A stretch of 64,000 bases of DNA from Entophlyctis helioformis (lineage: Eukaryota > Chytridiomycota > Chytridiomycetes > Chytridiales > Chytriomycetaceae): the NCBI GenBank assembly GCA_025526915.1, contig JAHLKH010000109.1, positions 27,379-91,378 of the forward strand. Reading direction: 5' to 3'. The stretch's first letter is position 1, and the number at the start of each line of letters is the position of its first letter. The position numbers and the translations under genes are program-made. The notes beneath the pieces were generated by a model. The model searched no databases, was not told where the DNA came from, and worked only from the letters and a program-made list of their open reading frames with translations. Below are positions 53,670 to 64,000 of this stretch, piece after piece.

Positions 53670-56600
53670 GCATGCCGCACAGGCACCCGCCGGCCTCCTT
53701 GAACCGCTTCGCGACCAGACGCGTCGGGTACGTAGCCACAAACCGCTGCATGTCGCCGCCGTGGCAGCTAAAGTAGCAGCCAAGGATCGGCCGCAGACAC
53801 TGCGTGATCCACGTCTTGCAGCCGCCCGTGACGAGCGACGACATGGACGACTTGCGCTGCAGCACCCACTTGAGCGTGGGCTCCTCCTCGACCACGCGCA
53901 GCAGCGTCTCGATCTGCTCGCGCACGCTGATGGTCGGGCTCGAGAAGCGCACCATTGCAATCCGCCGCTTGGGGCAGTCGTCTCGCGCCTGCGACCCGTG
54001 CAGCGTGCTCGTGGCCGCGACAGCCGTGCTGGACGATGGCGATGCGGCCGGCGCATACGCGGGTTGGCGCTGGCTGTCAGAGTGTCTGGACGGCGTGCCC
54101 GGCACCTCGTATGTGCTTGGCGTGACCGGCATGAGAGCCGATGCCGACGCGCTCGTCCCTGTCCCTGTCCTTTCCCCTGTCCCTGTCCCTGTCCCTGTCC
54201 CTGCCCCCGTGCCTGGCAATGGCGATGGGAATCTGAGCGATGAACCTGCATGCGTGGGATCCATTCCAGTGCCAGGAGCCAGATGAGGCGACTCGGTGGG
54301 TGAGGCAGACGGTGCGAAATAAGTGACAGACGGCGGCGCCATGGACGGCAACGACGACGATGACAATGACGACGACGACGCGAGATGAGCGTGTGGATTA
54401 GGAGGTGCCATGCTGTTCCATGCGTGGCGGCTTGCGCTGTGGCTGGAGGCATCGGCCATGTGCACATCACCCAGCGAGCCATCATCGCCAAAAGACCCAC
54501 GAGACGAGTGGCGAGGCTGTGGTGGGATGCTGCCGTGTGTCGCCTGGTACGGCAATGGCGGGATCTGGTGCCGATCAGCCACGGCGCTGGTTCGGCTGCT
54601 GCTCGGGTCGACTGCCATGCTGCCGTGCGAGCCAGAACTCTTTGCCAATGGCGGTGCTAGTTGCAGACGCATGCGCTTTTGCGTGGGCGACCCAGAACCC
54701 GTCAGGGCCAGTGTGGTCGCCGAGTAGCTTTGCCTGTGCAGATGCGCGTGCAACGTGGGCGGAAGCGTCTTTGGTGGGGACCGTGACGATTGCCGCAGCT
54801 GCGGGGTTGAGAGCGCAGACTGCGGCTGCGAGTGGGTCGATGACGATGCCGACAAAGCAAGCGCGGCGGCCGTCGGAAGCGAGGGCGGCGCGGCTGAGGA
54901 TGCCGACGACGCCGAGTGGGTCAGCGGCGGCGTGTCAAGGTGGCCAGACTGCCCGCTGTCAGCCGTGGCAGTGTGCAGTGGCGACAGGGCCGCGTGGGCA
55001 GAGATCTCTGTGCGCTCGCCATGCTCAAACGATTGCCTGTCTGCTGCATGAGGAAGGTCCGTGTGTGCGACCAGAGATGGACGCGGTGTGTGATGTGCCA
55101 GAGAGACCAGAGAGACCAGAGAGACCAGAGAGACGCTGTTGCGCAGATCGGCCCCAGAGGGCGATGGCGGCGAGAGAAGGGCGTGGGGTGTGTCCATGGG
55201 TGTGTCCATGGGCGTGTCTGATGAACGCTGTCGTGACTGGTCGCTTGCCATGGGAGCGGGATCGGATGCGTCCTGCTCGCGGGACTGCTGAGAGAGCAGG
55301 GGAGAGTCGTCCGCACCCAGAGGCCCACGAGCCGGGATGCCCACGGCGCTGATTTCGGTCTCGGTTGTTCTGCTGCCGCAAACGGTCGTTACAAGCAACA
55401 GCCACGGCACATGCGCACATGTCAGACACGACGCTGATCACCAAACAGAACCGGCAGAACACGTCGCAAAAGGAGGGGAGGGTGGTAGACGGACACACAA
55501 TCCGCAGCATCAACGCGCCACCGACATTCGCTACCGGGCTAGGGGGCCGAAAGGGTAGCACGGAGCTGCGAGGCTGGTGTCGGAGGGACGGAAGGACGGA
55601 GAGATGGCAGGACGGGGGCAGCCAGCAGATGGGTGGAACAGTACGCAAGTGGGGCGGGGACGGGCTGGACAGTTCAAGTACGTACTTGGCCTCGCTGAAC
55701 ATGGACAGCCCGTTGACAATATCAGCCGCCGCCAGACTCACGTCGGCAGACGCTTGGACAAGGAGGTTGACGTCGGGAAAGTCGGCTTGGCGGGCCAGAG
55801 TCCACATGTAGTGCCAGCCAGCCGCAAGACGAGCGACGGCATGCGACTGCTGGTGGGCAGCAGATACAATGCTGCCGGCAGACGGAGCATGAGCCATGTC
55901 AAACTCTGGCCACGGTTGGGTAGCCTGGTTGTCGCGCTCCAGATCTGCTCTACCAGGCGGCATGCGAGGTCTGTGTTGTGGCTCTTGGTGGCCGTGATGG
56001 TGATGGTATGTGGCTGGCACTTGGGGATGGACAGAGGGCTGAGGGGCCTGGGCCAGGCTATCAGGACGGCTTGCATGCAACCGAGCCAGCGGCTGCAGGT
56101 CGGCCATGCCACTGGTGGCACCTGCGTTGTTGTATGGTAGTCGCGACGGAGAGAACGTCGGCAGGAGCAGCGCTGACGACAGAGGCAGCGCTGACAGTGG
56201 CGGCGGATGTTGCAGCGAGGGCGGCTGTTGCGATGGTGGACAGGGCGGTGGTTGCGAAAGGTGTTGGCGGGATTCTGAGAGAGGGTAGTGCTTGCCGGCC
56301 GGCAAATGCTTCGGGGTCGCTCCAACAGAGGCGATCGCTGCTGCTTGTTTGGCCGGTCGTGGCTCTTGGTCTGCCGAAGGCTGAAAGGCCAGCCGAGGCG
56401 AGGATGCGACTGTGGCGACGGGTAACGCACGTCTGGATGTGGCGAAAACAGCAGAAGTCGAGGGGTCTGTGGGCAGTAGCGATGTAGAAGAGGAGGAGGA
56501 GGGGGGCAAAGGGGATGGTGGCGACGAGCTGGGCAACGCGCCAGGGGTCACAGACTCTGCAAGGCACAAGCGGCCCTCGGCAGATTGGGGTTGGGCGGTC

Positions 56601-57586
56601 ACCGGGTCGCGATTATGAATGTCCTGACCGTGATGCTGACGATGCTGCTGCTGCTGCTGCTGCTGCTCGTGACCCGTGTACCCTTGTTGCTGAGGATGGC
56701 GCTCAGGATGTTTGGCACTGTTGGCCTTCATGGTGGTGGGCTGGTCGTCGCGCGGGTTCCGGCCACTGAAAAGTGTCACGGTTGATGTTGCCGTCAGAGA
56801 TTCTGTTGACGCCGTAGGTTCGTAACCCGGTTACAATGCGAGGTTGACAGGATGGTAACGTCAGAACACCGAGATGACTGATCACACATACAAGAGGCTC
56901 ATACCTGCATCGCCAACGGCCTGTCGGAGGTGCGCGTTGGTGTCGGAGTTTGGCACGAGACTCGCGTGCAGAGTGGTATCTGACGAGGAAGGGTCAGGGT
57001 CTGCATGAACTGCAGGTGGCGCCGTGAAAGCAGGTCGAGCACTGCCGTGTGTGCTTGGATCGGTCTCGCCGACAAGCGCAGCGCCGTCTCGCACAACAGC
57101 AGCGTCGGCTTTGAAAGCCGATGTGTGCGCAGCCGAGAGGTCCTGCTGATCATGGCCTGCAGTATCAGCGTGGCTCTCTGGTGTGTGGCAGTGGTCTGTC
57201 TTGATTCGCTTGCGGGCCGCACCGTCCATGGCAGGAGGGCTGCCGCTGCCGTGCTTGACGAGGCGGTCGCATTCGCTTGTGTCTGCATTGTCGTTGCAGC
57301 CGGCTGCAAGCGCAATGGGGCTGGGGCTTTTGCGATGGCAACCCGGTGACGCCAGACGCTCCGGATCCACCAGACGCTTTGTGCCTGCTGGATGGTGATG
57401 GGGCGGGCGTGGTGGTTGGCGGGCGGGTGCATGGCTGTCGACAGCAGAGGCTGCAGCTGTTGGGGGCAGCGGCGACGGTGGGGGCGGCGGCAGCGACGGT
57501 GGTGATGGGGGTGATGGGGGTGATGGGGGCGGTAGCACAGCGTGTGCGGGCGACGGCGAGCTCATGGCAGCGATAGCCTTGGACAT
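53584..57586 (-). CDS. Large disordered protein with a conserved-looking Cys-rich C-terminal domain
   Basis: Three exons (57586-56905, 56802-55686, 55372-53584) hold frame and give 1,195 residues. The start is MSKAIAAMSSPSPAHA. Most of the protein is Ser/Pro/His/Gln low complexity. One ordered segment is AHQQSHAVARLAAGWHYMWT with DFPDVNLLVQASADVSLAAA. The last ~110 residues before a poly-Gln tail look globular: VREQIETLLRVVEEEPTLKW, TGGCKTWITQCLRPILGCYF, CHGGDMQRFVATYPTRLVAK, FKEAGGCLCG. The six-Cys/one-His pattern could bind metal. I do not recognise the family. A (GCT)n run at about 53,632-53,665 encodes the poly-Gln tail. Confidence 0.7.
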
Positions 57587-58008
57587 GACGTTTTCCGAGG
57601 CAAGGCTGCCGCCGCGGCAGCCCACACCCCACCAGCCGCCACCGGCTTCCACCGGCAAATCTCGGTTGCATCCGATTGGTCCACAGAATGCCGAGCCTGG
57701 TTAGCACCGGCGGGTATCCGGGAACGGGGCTTTGGCGTCTGCCGCCGTGCACGAGCACGAGGCTGTGCGCATGTGTGTGCGCATGTGTGTGCGAGTGCGC
57801 CGGGTGCTTGCTGGGCTCGACGCCGACAGGGCTGGAGCGTCGGGGTCGACGCAGGCCAGAGCAGGCCTGCCCAAGCAACCGCTTGGGATGTGACTGGCTG
57901 CCCTCAGCGGCCGACGCCTTCTCTGCGGCAGCCGCCTGCTCTGCGTCGGCCAAAAGCGGCGGCAGCCCGACTCGACACAGACCACGTGACGGCAGTAACA
58001 AGGACATT

Positions 58009-58018
58009 TCATTCTTGC

Positions 58019-58051
<33 letters not shown>

Positions 58052-59609
58052 GCCTTGCGGGCAAGAAAGCGTGCCCGTGCGTCCATCACGCGCTCGTCCG
58101 ACACCTTTGTCTGTGCCCGCTCGAGCGCCGCCTGCCGCTCGCGCTCGGCCTCCTCTTGCGCCTTGCGTGCGGCTTCTGCCCGCTGCTGCTCGACATACTG
58201 GATGCTGCGTGCCGCCTGTGCACGAGCACGCTCTTGCCTCGCCTTGTGCTCTGCCGCGCGCGCTGCCGCCTCTTCCAATGCGCGCTTCTCCTCCAGCGCG
58301 CGTGCCTCCTGCTCGCGCTCCTGCCGCTCCAGCTCTTGCTGCCGCTGTGCCTTGACCGTCAGATTGAGACCGCCGGCCAGCAGCTGCCGCTTGTCCACAA
58401 TCTCCTGCGAGTCATTGACCACCACTTGGCCAGACGCCAGAATGCTGCGAACGCGAGCCTGTTCTTCCTGCTCCAGCCGACGCTCTGCGTCAATGAGCGC
58501 CATGTTTCTTGAGGAGGACACAGAGGCAGCCGATCCGGTCGGCTGGGCTGTTGCTGGCGCCAGCGTCCGAGTGGCGCCTGTTTCCTGCTCGCGCCGGTCG
58601 AGCATGGTGCGATAGAACCCAGTCATGTCGCGATCCTTTTCCTCGCGCGCTGTTCATCCGTCCATCCGTCCATCCGCCTAATAGTCAGCACAAGAGCCAC
58701 CAAAGTCTGCAAGTCAACCATATCGCACCTTCTCGCTTGCGTTCCTCCTCTTCCTGGATCTTGAGCTCCTCTTGCCGCTTCAGGTACGCCTCGGTGACAA
58801 ACTTTTCCTTGTCGCCAAACATCTCGCCCTCCTCGTCGCGCTCTTTCTGGATCTTGCGCTCCTCTGCGCGCTCCAGCTCGACATCACGCTTCGCTTTGGC
58901 CTTGAACAGCCCCTCGACGTATCTCGACTGCATGCCACGTCTCGCTGTCAGTGCCCGCCAGCCAGCCACAATCGCAGCGCACACCTGAGCAACGCACCTT
59001 TTTGCGCACAGTGCCGTCCTCGGCACCGTCGCGCTGCTTGCGTTTCTCAATCTCGGACTCTTTTAGCTGGTCGTAGATGGTGTCGTAGTCGAACACGCTG
59101 GGATCCTGCTCTAGCGCCAGCCGCTGGGCTTCTTCGACTGCCCGGCTCTGCTGCTGCTGGACGGCCCGCAGCTGCATGTTCACGCGACGCTGCTCCTCTT
59201 TGGCAGCCTGCTGCTGCCGCTCCTTCTCCAGCTGCTGTTCTCGCTGCTGCCGCTGCAACCGGCGCCTGGCAATATCGTCGTCGTCGTCGTCGTCATCGTC
59301 ATCGTCGTCTCCTCCTCCAATGCTGGAAATGGCCTCTGCCTTGCCTGTGCTGGCTGTCTGCAGCAGATGGACCTTGCCGTCCTCGACGTCGTCGTCGTCG
59401 TCAGCATGGCTGCCAGCAAGCGGATTGGCAGCGCGCTTCTTGACCAGCGAGAACGAAAGCTTTCCTGCCGTGCCTATGCCTGTGCCTGTTCCACTTGCTG
59501 CGCCTGTGTCTCTAGAGGCCCCCTGTAGACGGAAGCCTCCGCCGGTTGTTGTGGCAGCCTTGTTGCTGCTGCTGCTGCCGCCCAAGCCAAATTTGAGTGT
59601 TGGCTTCAT
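58009..59609 (-). CDS. NSRP1: NSRP1/CCDC55-like nuclear speckle splicing regulatory protein
   Basis: Exon 1 (59609-58998) starts MKPTLKFGLGG and includes an Asp run, a long charged coiled coil and DPSVFDYDTIYDQLKESEIE. Exon 2 (58927 to about 58,735) has SRYVEGLFKAKAKRDVELER, ERKIQKERDEEGEMFGDKEK and FVTEAYLKRQEELKIQEEEE. After an intron, exon 3 has EKDRDMTGFYRTMLDRREQE and a Glu/Arg/Ala-rich coiled coil ending in poly-Gln. The YDxxYD, KYxxxLL-type and GFYRxxL motifs are the DUF2040 core of NSRP1, a splicing-associated nuclear speckle protein. Confidence 0.88.
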
Positions 59610-59809
59610 TGGATGAGTTTGACGTTAATCGAGACAATCGCTGGCTGCTGCAACGTCCTTCATACCATCTCCATGTCCTCTGCAGGTCAACCCTTTTGAG
59701 ACGAGCGCCTCATTCATCAAGTACTTGGCAATCGTGCATTCAGATACACCAGAAGAAACCCTTGAGCTCGGCGTCTGCATCTGGCCGTGACAGACAGGCT
59801 GCATCTTGC
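59610..59809. promoter_or_regulatory. Divergent promoter region NSRP1 / F-box-ankyrin gene
   Basis: About 200 bp lie between the NSRP1 ATG (minus) and the first in-frame ATG of the ankyrin gene (plus). No motif stands out. Confidence 0.45.
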
Positions 59810-62008
59810 ATGGTGCACGGCGATTCAGTTTGCCCCGAAATGCAACAAAGCGAGGGTGAGGCAGCGGAAATAGCCAACCAGCCGACAACGGTACCGTCAT
59901 GGATTACCAGGCTGCTTGCAGCCGTGTTGCAGCAGCAGTACAAGCCGCAGCGAGCCTACCAGATGATAGTCGCCCTGGCGTGGTACTACGACACGCTGTA
60001 TCCGCTCCCTGGCAGAGAGTCGTTTGCGATGTTCGGCGTCCAAGGCCAACTGCTCATCTTCGGCGACAGCGGCATCTTCTTGCTCCACACCATCGTTAGG
60101 GAGCCCATCAAGACGAGCTCTCCTATCCTCTGTGACTTTGACGAGAGGAAGTGGCCATCCCAGCAACCAGTCAACACACCAGCGTTGGCTGCTGAGCAAG
60201 TCAGCCAGCCGCTGCCTAATCACTGGGACAGGCTGCCCAGGGAGCTGCAGCTGCGCATCCTCTGGTTCGCTGGCCCGCTCACTCGGTTCCTGTGCGGCGA
60301 CGAGCCAACACTCGCCGAGAAGAAGTCCGCCAATGAGCGCTTTGACACACTCGTGCTGTGCGACGCATTCAAGCTCGAGTGGCAGGGCGATCTGGCACGG
60401 CTGCCTTCACTTGACTTACGTAACCCGCCTAGGAGGTGTTTTCCTCGTCCGCACCGGCAGCATCCTCTCTTCTTCCGCGAAAACTACATGGACTACGTGC
60501 AGACTCGGTCCATGTACGAGCGGCTCTGCTTGGTGGAACCCGATCAATATCAGTACTCTTGGTTCAAGGATCGAGACCGCTTGGCGAACGTGTACGGCGA
60601 CGAGGCAGTTGTCAACGGCAATGCAGTCATTGGCGATGGAGATCAGCTGCAGCAAGGCGTCGAGGCACTCCAGATCAACCACGACGACGGCCCTGCGCCA
60701 GTCGAAACCCCCGATGACGGTTCTGCGGCAGTCGACAACGATGAGCAGCAGCAAAACGAGCAGCAAGCGGAGAAGCCTCTGGGGCATACGTTTGGAGAGT
60801 ATCGTTTGACCCACATCCCGATGCGACACTGCTGGTTCGATCTGCTGGACTTTGACCTCTCCATCAACATGGCACGCGCAGCCATCGAGTACGGCTACAC
60901 CGATCTCCTCAGGCATCTCATCTTCGAGCGCAAGACGGTCGATGTGCAGCGTCTGCGGCTCATTCACGGCTATATTGACGATCAGTATAGCAACAATTAC
61001 CGCAATGTGCTCGTGATGGACTATGCGGCGTACTGCGGCCATTTCGATGTGCTCAAGCTGCTGCACGAGGCAGGCAGCGACGCGTGCTCGGACAATGCGA
61101 TGGACTGGGCAGCAATGGGTGGGCGACTGGACATGCTGGAGTGGCTTTGGGACAACACACAGTTGGACTGCACCGAGTGGGCGATGGCATGGGCGGCAGA
61201 GGGCGGGTTCCTGGACGTTGTCATCTGGCTGCACGACAAGGGATACCAGGGGACTGAAGACGCAATGGATCGTGCTGCTGGTTGTGGACGAATGGCAGTG
61301 GTGCAGTGGCTGCACGAGCATGGATATGGATGCACGACCAAGGCGATGGACTGGGCTTTGGAGTATGGGCACTACGACATGGTCAAGTGGCTCCATGCCA
61401 ACAGACAGGAGGGATGCACGGGCTGGGGATGGGACAATCTTGGCTACAAAGGATGGCATGCATTTGCACAGGACCGATTTCAGCAAGAGAGCAAAGAGGG
61501 GCTGGAGATGCTCAAGTGGCTTCACAAGAACCGAGGCGAGAGATGCACGACACTGGCGATGGACCTTGCTGCACGTCTTGGCGACCTGCCTCGAGTCAAG
61601 TGGTTGCACGAGCACGGATATGGATGTACAACCAACGCGATGGATTATGCGGCTTCGACGGGACAACTGGATGTTGTTGTTTGGCTCCACGAGAACCGCA
61701 CCGAAGGATGCACGACCAAGGCACTGGATAGTGTGCTGCATAGTATGTACGGCACCAAATATGAGGCGGTTGCCGAGTGGCTGCTTGCACATCGCCGAGA
61801 GGGATTCACGCGCGAGGCAGTCGATTTCGCATTTAGGTACCGCCGTGCCAACGCCATCCGGTTTCTTCTCAAGAACTGCCTCGACCAGTTGACAGTGCAC
61901 GACATTGCGCGTTTGAAGTTCTCGTTTACCACACTTGATGTGTCTGCCGGCCACGCATCGGACCAAGATCCAGATGAAGTGCCTGGAGGCAATGGCGGAC
62001 GCCTATGA
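59810..62008 (+). CDS. F-box and ankyrin-type repeat protein
   Basis: Single exon, 732 residues from the first in-frame ATG at 59810; the frame is open further upstream without an ATG. An F-box-like segment (NHWDRLPRELQLRILWFAGP) lies near residue 135. An acidic Gln/Asn linker is followed by about nine ankyrin-like units of the type VLKLLHEAGSDACSDNAMDW, MLEWLWDNTQLDCTEWAMAW, VVIWLHDKGYQGTEDAMDRA, VVQWLHEHGYGCTTKAMDWA, MVKWLHANRQEGCT and VVVWLHENRTEGCTTKALD. The W-L-H-E-x-x-x-x-G-C/T-T-x-x-A-M-D pattern is the expanded protist/chytrid ankyrin variety. Probably an SCF adaptor; target unknown. Confidence 0.88.
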   Translation: MVHGDSVCPEMQQSEGEAAEIANQPTTVPSWITRLLAAVLQQQYKPQRAYQMIVALAWYYDTLYPLPGRESFAMFGVQGQLLIFGDSGIFLLHTIVREPIKTSSPILCDFDERKWPSQQPVNTPALAAEQVSQPLPNHWDRLPRELQLRILWFAGPLTRFLCGDEPTLAEKKSANERFDTLVLCDAFKLEWQGDLARLPSLDLRNPPRRCFPRPHRQHPLFFRENYMDYVQTRSMYERLCLVEPDQYQYSWFKDRDRLANVYGDEAVVNGNAVIGDGDQLQQGVEALQINHDDGPAPVETPDDGSAAVDNDEQQQNEQQAEKPLGHTFGEYRLTHIPMRHCWFDLLDFDLSINMARAAIEYGYTDLLRHLIFERKTVDVQRLRLIHGYIDDQYSNNYRNVLVMDYAAYCGHFDVLKLLHEAGSDACSDNAMDWAAMGGRLDMLEWLWDNTQLDCTEWAMAWAAEGGFLDVVIWLHDKGYQGTEDAMDRAAGCGRMAVVQWLHEHGYGCTTKAMDWALEYGHYDMVKWLHANRQEGCTGWGWDNLGYKGWHAFAQDRFQQESKEGLEMLKWLHKNRGERCTTLAMDLAARLGDLPRVKWLHEHGYGCTTNAMDYAASTGQLDVVVWLHENRTEGCTTKALDSVLHSMYGTKYEAVAEWLLAHRREGFTREAVDFAFRYRRANAIRFLLKNCLDQLTVHDIARLKFSFTTLDVSAGHASDQDPDEVPGGNGGRL

Positions 62009-62294
62009 ATCCATCGCCGACCCGTCTGTGCCGCCTCTTGATGAGTCAGTTGCAAAGATCCCCGATCTCGGCATTGTGTATTGGTGATAAGCGAATGAAA
62101 GGATGCAGTGGGTTTCTCTTTTGGACCAGCATTCTGCTTGAACGTGATGTCCAGTGTCATCCCACACTCCGAGATGCACGCGCCGTGTGGCTGCCGCCCG
62201 CAGCGTCTTGAACGGAAGGGACGCCGAGTGCGCAGGCATACACAGGGAGGGGTGGGCAATAGGGCGAGGGAATGCCGGCAAACCGCCGGCAAAT
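62009..62294. other. 3' flank of the ankyrin gene next to Fanzor copy 3
   Basis: 286 bp with no gene; likely 3' UTR. A short direct repeat GCCGGCAAAC/GCCGGCAAAT occurs at about 62,274-62,296 at the junction with the transposon end. Confidence 0.45.
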
Positions 62295-62733
62295 GGCCCG
62301 ACATTCAAACAATTACCAAGCATTTTGGAATTAAATTCGACCCAAGAAGCGACGAACGCAAGCCCGCACATCACACAATGGAAGGTTCGAGTCAGCAAAG
62401 AACATGCGACGACAGGCAGGCGAGGCACATCCACATGCATGAGCGGCTTACCTTTCTCGTAAGAAAAAGTGACCCGTTAGGTCGATCGGGAGGTGCCCCG
62501 ATTCAAAGTGTTGGTAGTCAAACAAGTCACATGGAGTGACGTGCTGTGTCCGTGGAGGACACTGCTGCGATGCTGTTGACAGGCTGACTGGCTGGCGTGT
62601 GGGTCAAGTAGAGTGGCCGTTGTCCAAAGAGCAGATGCTCCAGTGCGACCATTCCGATGTTGGTGGCTCCAAGCACGTCTCGGTGGTAGACAGTCTTGCA
62701 TGGTATGCACTCGTAGCGTCGCAGGTTGGTGCG
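62295..62733 (-). mobile_element. Fanzor transposon, copy 3 (3' fragment)
   Basis: Starts inside the final Fanzor exon (TNLRRYECIPCKTVYHRDVL, then GATNIGMVALEHLLFGQRPL) and runs to the conserved 3' end (last shared bases GGCCCGACATTC on the plus strand). It is cut at 62733/62734 by the LTR4 element, exactly between codons for NLR-side and upstream zinc-ribbon residues. The coding tail is shorter than in copies 1 and 2. Confidence 0.85.
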
Positions 62734-62917
62734 TGTAGCACTGGGCCTCCAGGCAGACTTGCCGGCTGGTTGCAGGGGCAGTGAGTATGCACGCGAGGAA
62801 GGGCGGGCAGACGACTGCAAGAACGGGGGCAACCAGAGCGGGGGACGCGGCCGGGCGATGTCTGTCCGGTCACGTGGGTCACGTGGATCACGTGACCGCG
62901 ACCGAGCATCCGTTACA
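62734..62917 (-). repeat. LTR4, 3' LTR of a minus-strand chromovirus
   Basis: On the minus strand it begins TGTAACGGATGCTCGG with several CACGTGA motifs and ends GTGCTACA (184 bp). It is preceded on that strand by a polypurine tract GCTGGGGGGAG. It shares GGGGCAGTGAGTAT with LTR3, so the two families are related. The flank GTGCG is Fanzor sequence. Confidence 0.85.
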
Positions 62918-62970
62918 CTCCCCCCAGCGTAGACAGCCACTCATAAGAAAGAAGAGTGGATGAACAGCGA

Positions 62971-64000
62971 CTAAGAGGATGCAGGGGCGTTGCACACACG
63001 AGAGGCAGAAGTGCGGGCAACGATGGACGCATAGGACACAGGACGGGGAACCGTGCGCTCAGAGCGGCGAGGTGGGGCGGGATGGTAGAGAGGGGGGAGA
63101 AACGAGAGAGAGAAGGAAGGAGGAGAAGAGGGAGGAGGGAGAGGAGGGAAAGATGGAGAGAGAGAGGGAGATGCGGGTGCAGCAGGTGCGATCGGCTCGT
63201 CAGCCGGAGCAGGTGCCGCGGGCGTGGCTGCCGCTGGAGCAGGGGCCACTGGTGCAGGTGCAGGCGCAGTGCGCTTGCGGCGAGAGGGCTTGGATGCCTT
63301 GGGCTGCGTGGGAGCGGGCGCCGCGGCGGGAGCAGGAGCAGCCGGTGCAGGAGCAGCCGGAGCAGGAGCCGCGCGCGTGGGCTGAACCGGTTTGGACGCC
63401 TTGCCCTTAGGCGCTTTGGTCGGTCGAGCGTGGAACGCCTCGACGAGGTCCTGGGCCTTGCGCATGTCGGCGGCTGGGACCCATGTGTTGTCGTCGGCTG
63501 GATAACCGACCCACTTGACCAGATACTCGATCTTGCCGCGATAAGTGCGCGAGTCAACGATCCGCTCGACCTCGTAGTTGTCCGACGTGCCGTCGTCGGC
63601 GTGGTACTCGGGGTCCGGCCGGGAGGGCACATCCTTGCGGCCGGTGGGCGCAGACAGAGGGTCGACATACGGGCAGATCCGGTCGGCATGGAACACGTTG
63701 TGGACGCGGTGCAGCGAGGCAGGCAGCGCGAGCGTGTAGTTGAGGCCAGATTCACCAGAGTCCAGGCTGGTGATGGCAAAGGGGCCGAGCCACTTGGCGG
63801 CCGTGAGCGGCGGGCGGTGCGAGTCCGCCGGCCAGGAGATGCCCTCAGCATTGAGGAGCACCATGTCGCCGACCTTGTACGCAGGGTGGCGGCGGCGACG
63901 CTTGTTTGCCTGAACGGCCATGGCTGCCTGGGCTTTGCGCCGATTCAGAATGGCCGAGTCGCGAGCAGCAGCCATGTCCAGCAGCAGGTCGCGGGCCGCG
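62971..64000 (-). CDS. pol: Ty3/gypsy integrase C-terminus with chromodomain (partial)
   Basis: The frame enters from the window edge and stops at 62971. It has the integrase C-terminal GPY/F-type region (HPAYKVGDMVLLNAEGI, AAKWLGPFAITSL, LHRVHNVFHADRICPYVD), then a clear chromodomain (YEVERIVDSRTYRGKIEYLV, KWVGYPADDNTWVPAADM), and a long Ala/Pro/Lys tail with Ser/Pro runs. Chromodomain integrases of this class direct insertion to modified chromatin. Upstream RT and RNase H lie outside the window. Confidence 0.93.
   Translation of the reverse strand, partial: AARDLLLDMAAARDSAILNRRKAQAAMAVQANKRRRRHPAYKVGDMVLLNAEGISWPADSHRPPLTAAKWLGPFAITSLDSGESGLNYTLALPASLHRVHNVFHADRICPYVDPLSAPTGRKDVPSRPDPEYHADDGTSDNYEVERIVDSRTYRGKIEYLVKWVGYPADDNTWVPAADMRKAQDLVEAFHARPTKAPKGKASKPVQPTRAAPAPAAPAPAAPAPAAAPAPTQPKASKPSRRKRTAPAPAPVAPAPAAATPAAPAPADEPIAPAAPASPSLSPSFPPLPPPSSPPSFSLSFLPPLYHPAPPRRSERTVPRPVSYASIVARTSASRVCNAPASS

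Noticed and set aside
60416..61966. A 516-codon minus-strand frame opposite the ankyrin gene
   Set aside because: It is a shadow of a repetitive GC-rich gene whose plus-strand product has clear ankyrin units.

Overview
This window looks like nuclear DNA from a GC-rich, intron-rich early-diverging (zoosporic-type) fungus. The host genes are unmistakably eukaryotic (ASH2, VPS45, DIM1, TRAPPC2L, NSRP1, a flippase-kinase-type AGC kinase). They carry many short GT-AG introns, have long CAG/CAA poly-Gln tracts, and include a GH30 glycanase and an F-box/ankyrin protein of a kind expanded in chytrids. The exact taxon is my inference; no rRNA, tRNA or organelle marker was found.

Layout. 1-8.9 kb is a pile of nested Ty3/gypsy-type LTR elements from three LTR families, called here LTR1, LTR2 and LTR3. 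It includes one nearly complete gag-pro-pol with a chromodomain. 8.9-16.0 kb is copy 1 of a large transposon that encodes a TnpB/Fanzor-type RuvC nuclease. Copy 1 is cut at its 5' end by the LTR1 element and interrupted internally by a young non-autonomous LTR element (LTR5). 16.1-42.0 kb is a gene block: double-RGS protein, KIN82/FPK1-like kinase, a disordered orphan, ASH2 (-), TRAPPC2L, DIM1, VPS45 (-), maleylacetoacetate isomerase, F-box/WD40, GH30 and a four-helix PPxY membrane protein. 42.0-49.95 kb is copy 2 of the Fanzor transposon, in inverted orientation. It is the fullest copy: it begins with a FEN1/XPG-like nuclease domain, ends in the Fanzor RuvC/zinc-ribbon, and is interrupted by a solo LTR3. 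50-62 kb is a second gene block: a paralogous PPxY membrane protein, a triple-KH protein (-), a large disordered orphan with a Cys-rich tail (-), NSRP1 (-) and an F-box/ankyrin protein. 62.3-64 kb holds a 3' fragment of a third Fanzor copy, broken by a Ty3/gypsy element whose integrase end and chromodomain run off the window.

The most interesting feature is the Fanzor transposon. Reading copies 1 and 2 together suggests one long, multi-exon coding unit that starts with a FEN/XPG-type 5' nuclease and ends with a TnpB-like RuvC nuclease. Its 3'-terminal ~200 bp is conserved in all three copies and is a candidate guide-RNA (omega RNA) scaffold or transposon end. Both long copies are decayed by indels, and every copy has been hit by an LTR retrotransposon.

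The host genes are mostly housekeeping: chromatin methylation (ASH2), rRNA modification (DIM1), vesicle traffic (TRAPPC2L, VPS45), splicing (NSRP1), tyrosine catabolism, signalling (RGS, AGC kinase) and ubiquitin targeting. They are arranged compactly, with several divergent pairs. Exon boundaries are hand-called from GT-AG sites and reading frame and may be off by a base or two.
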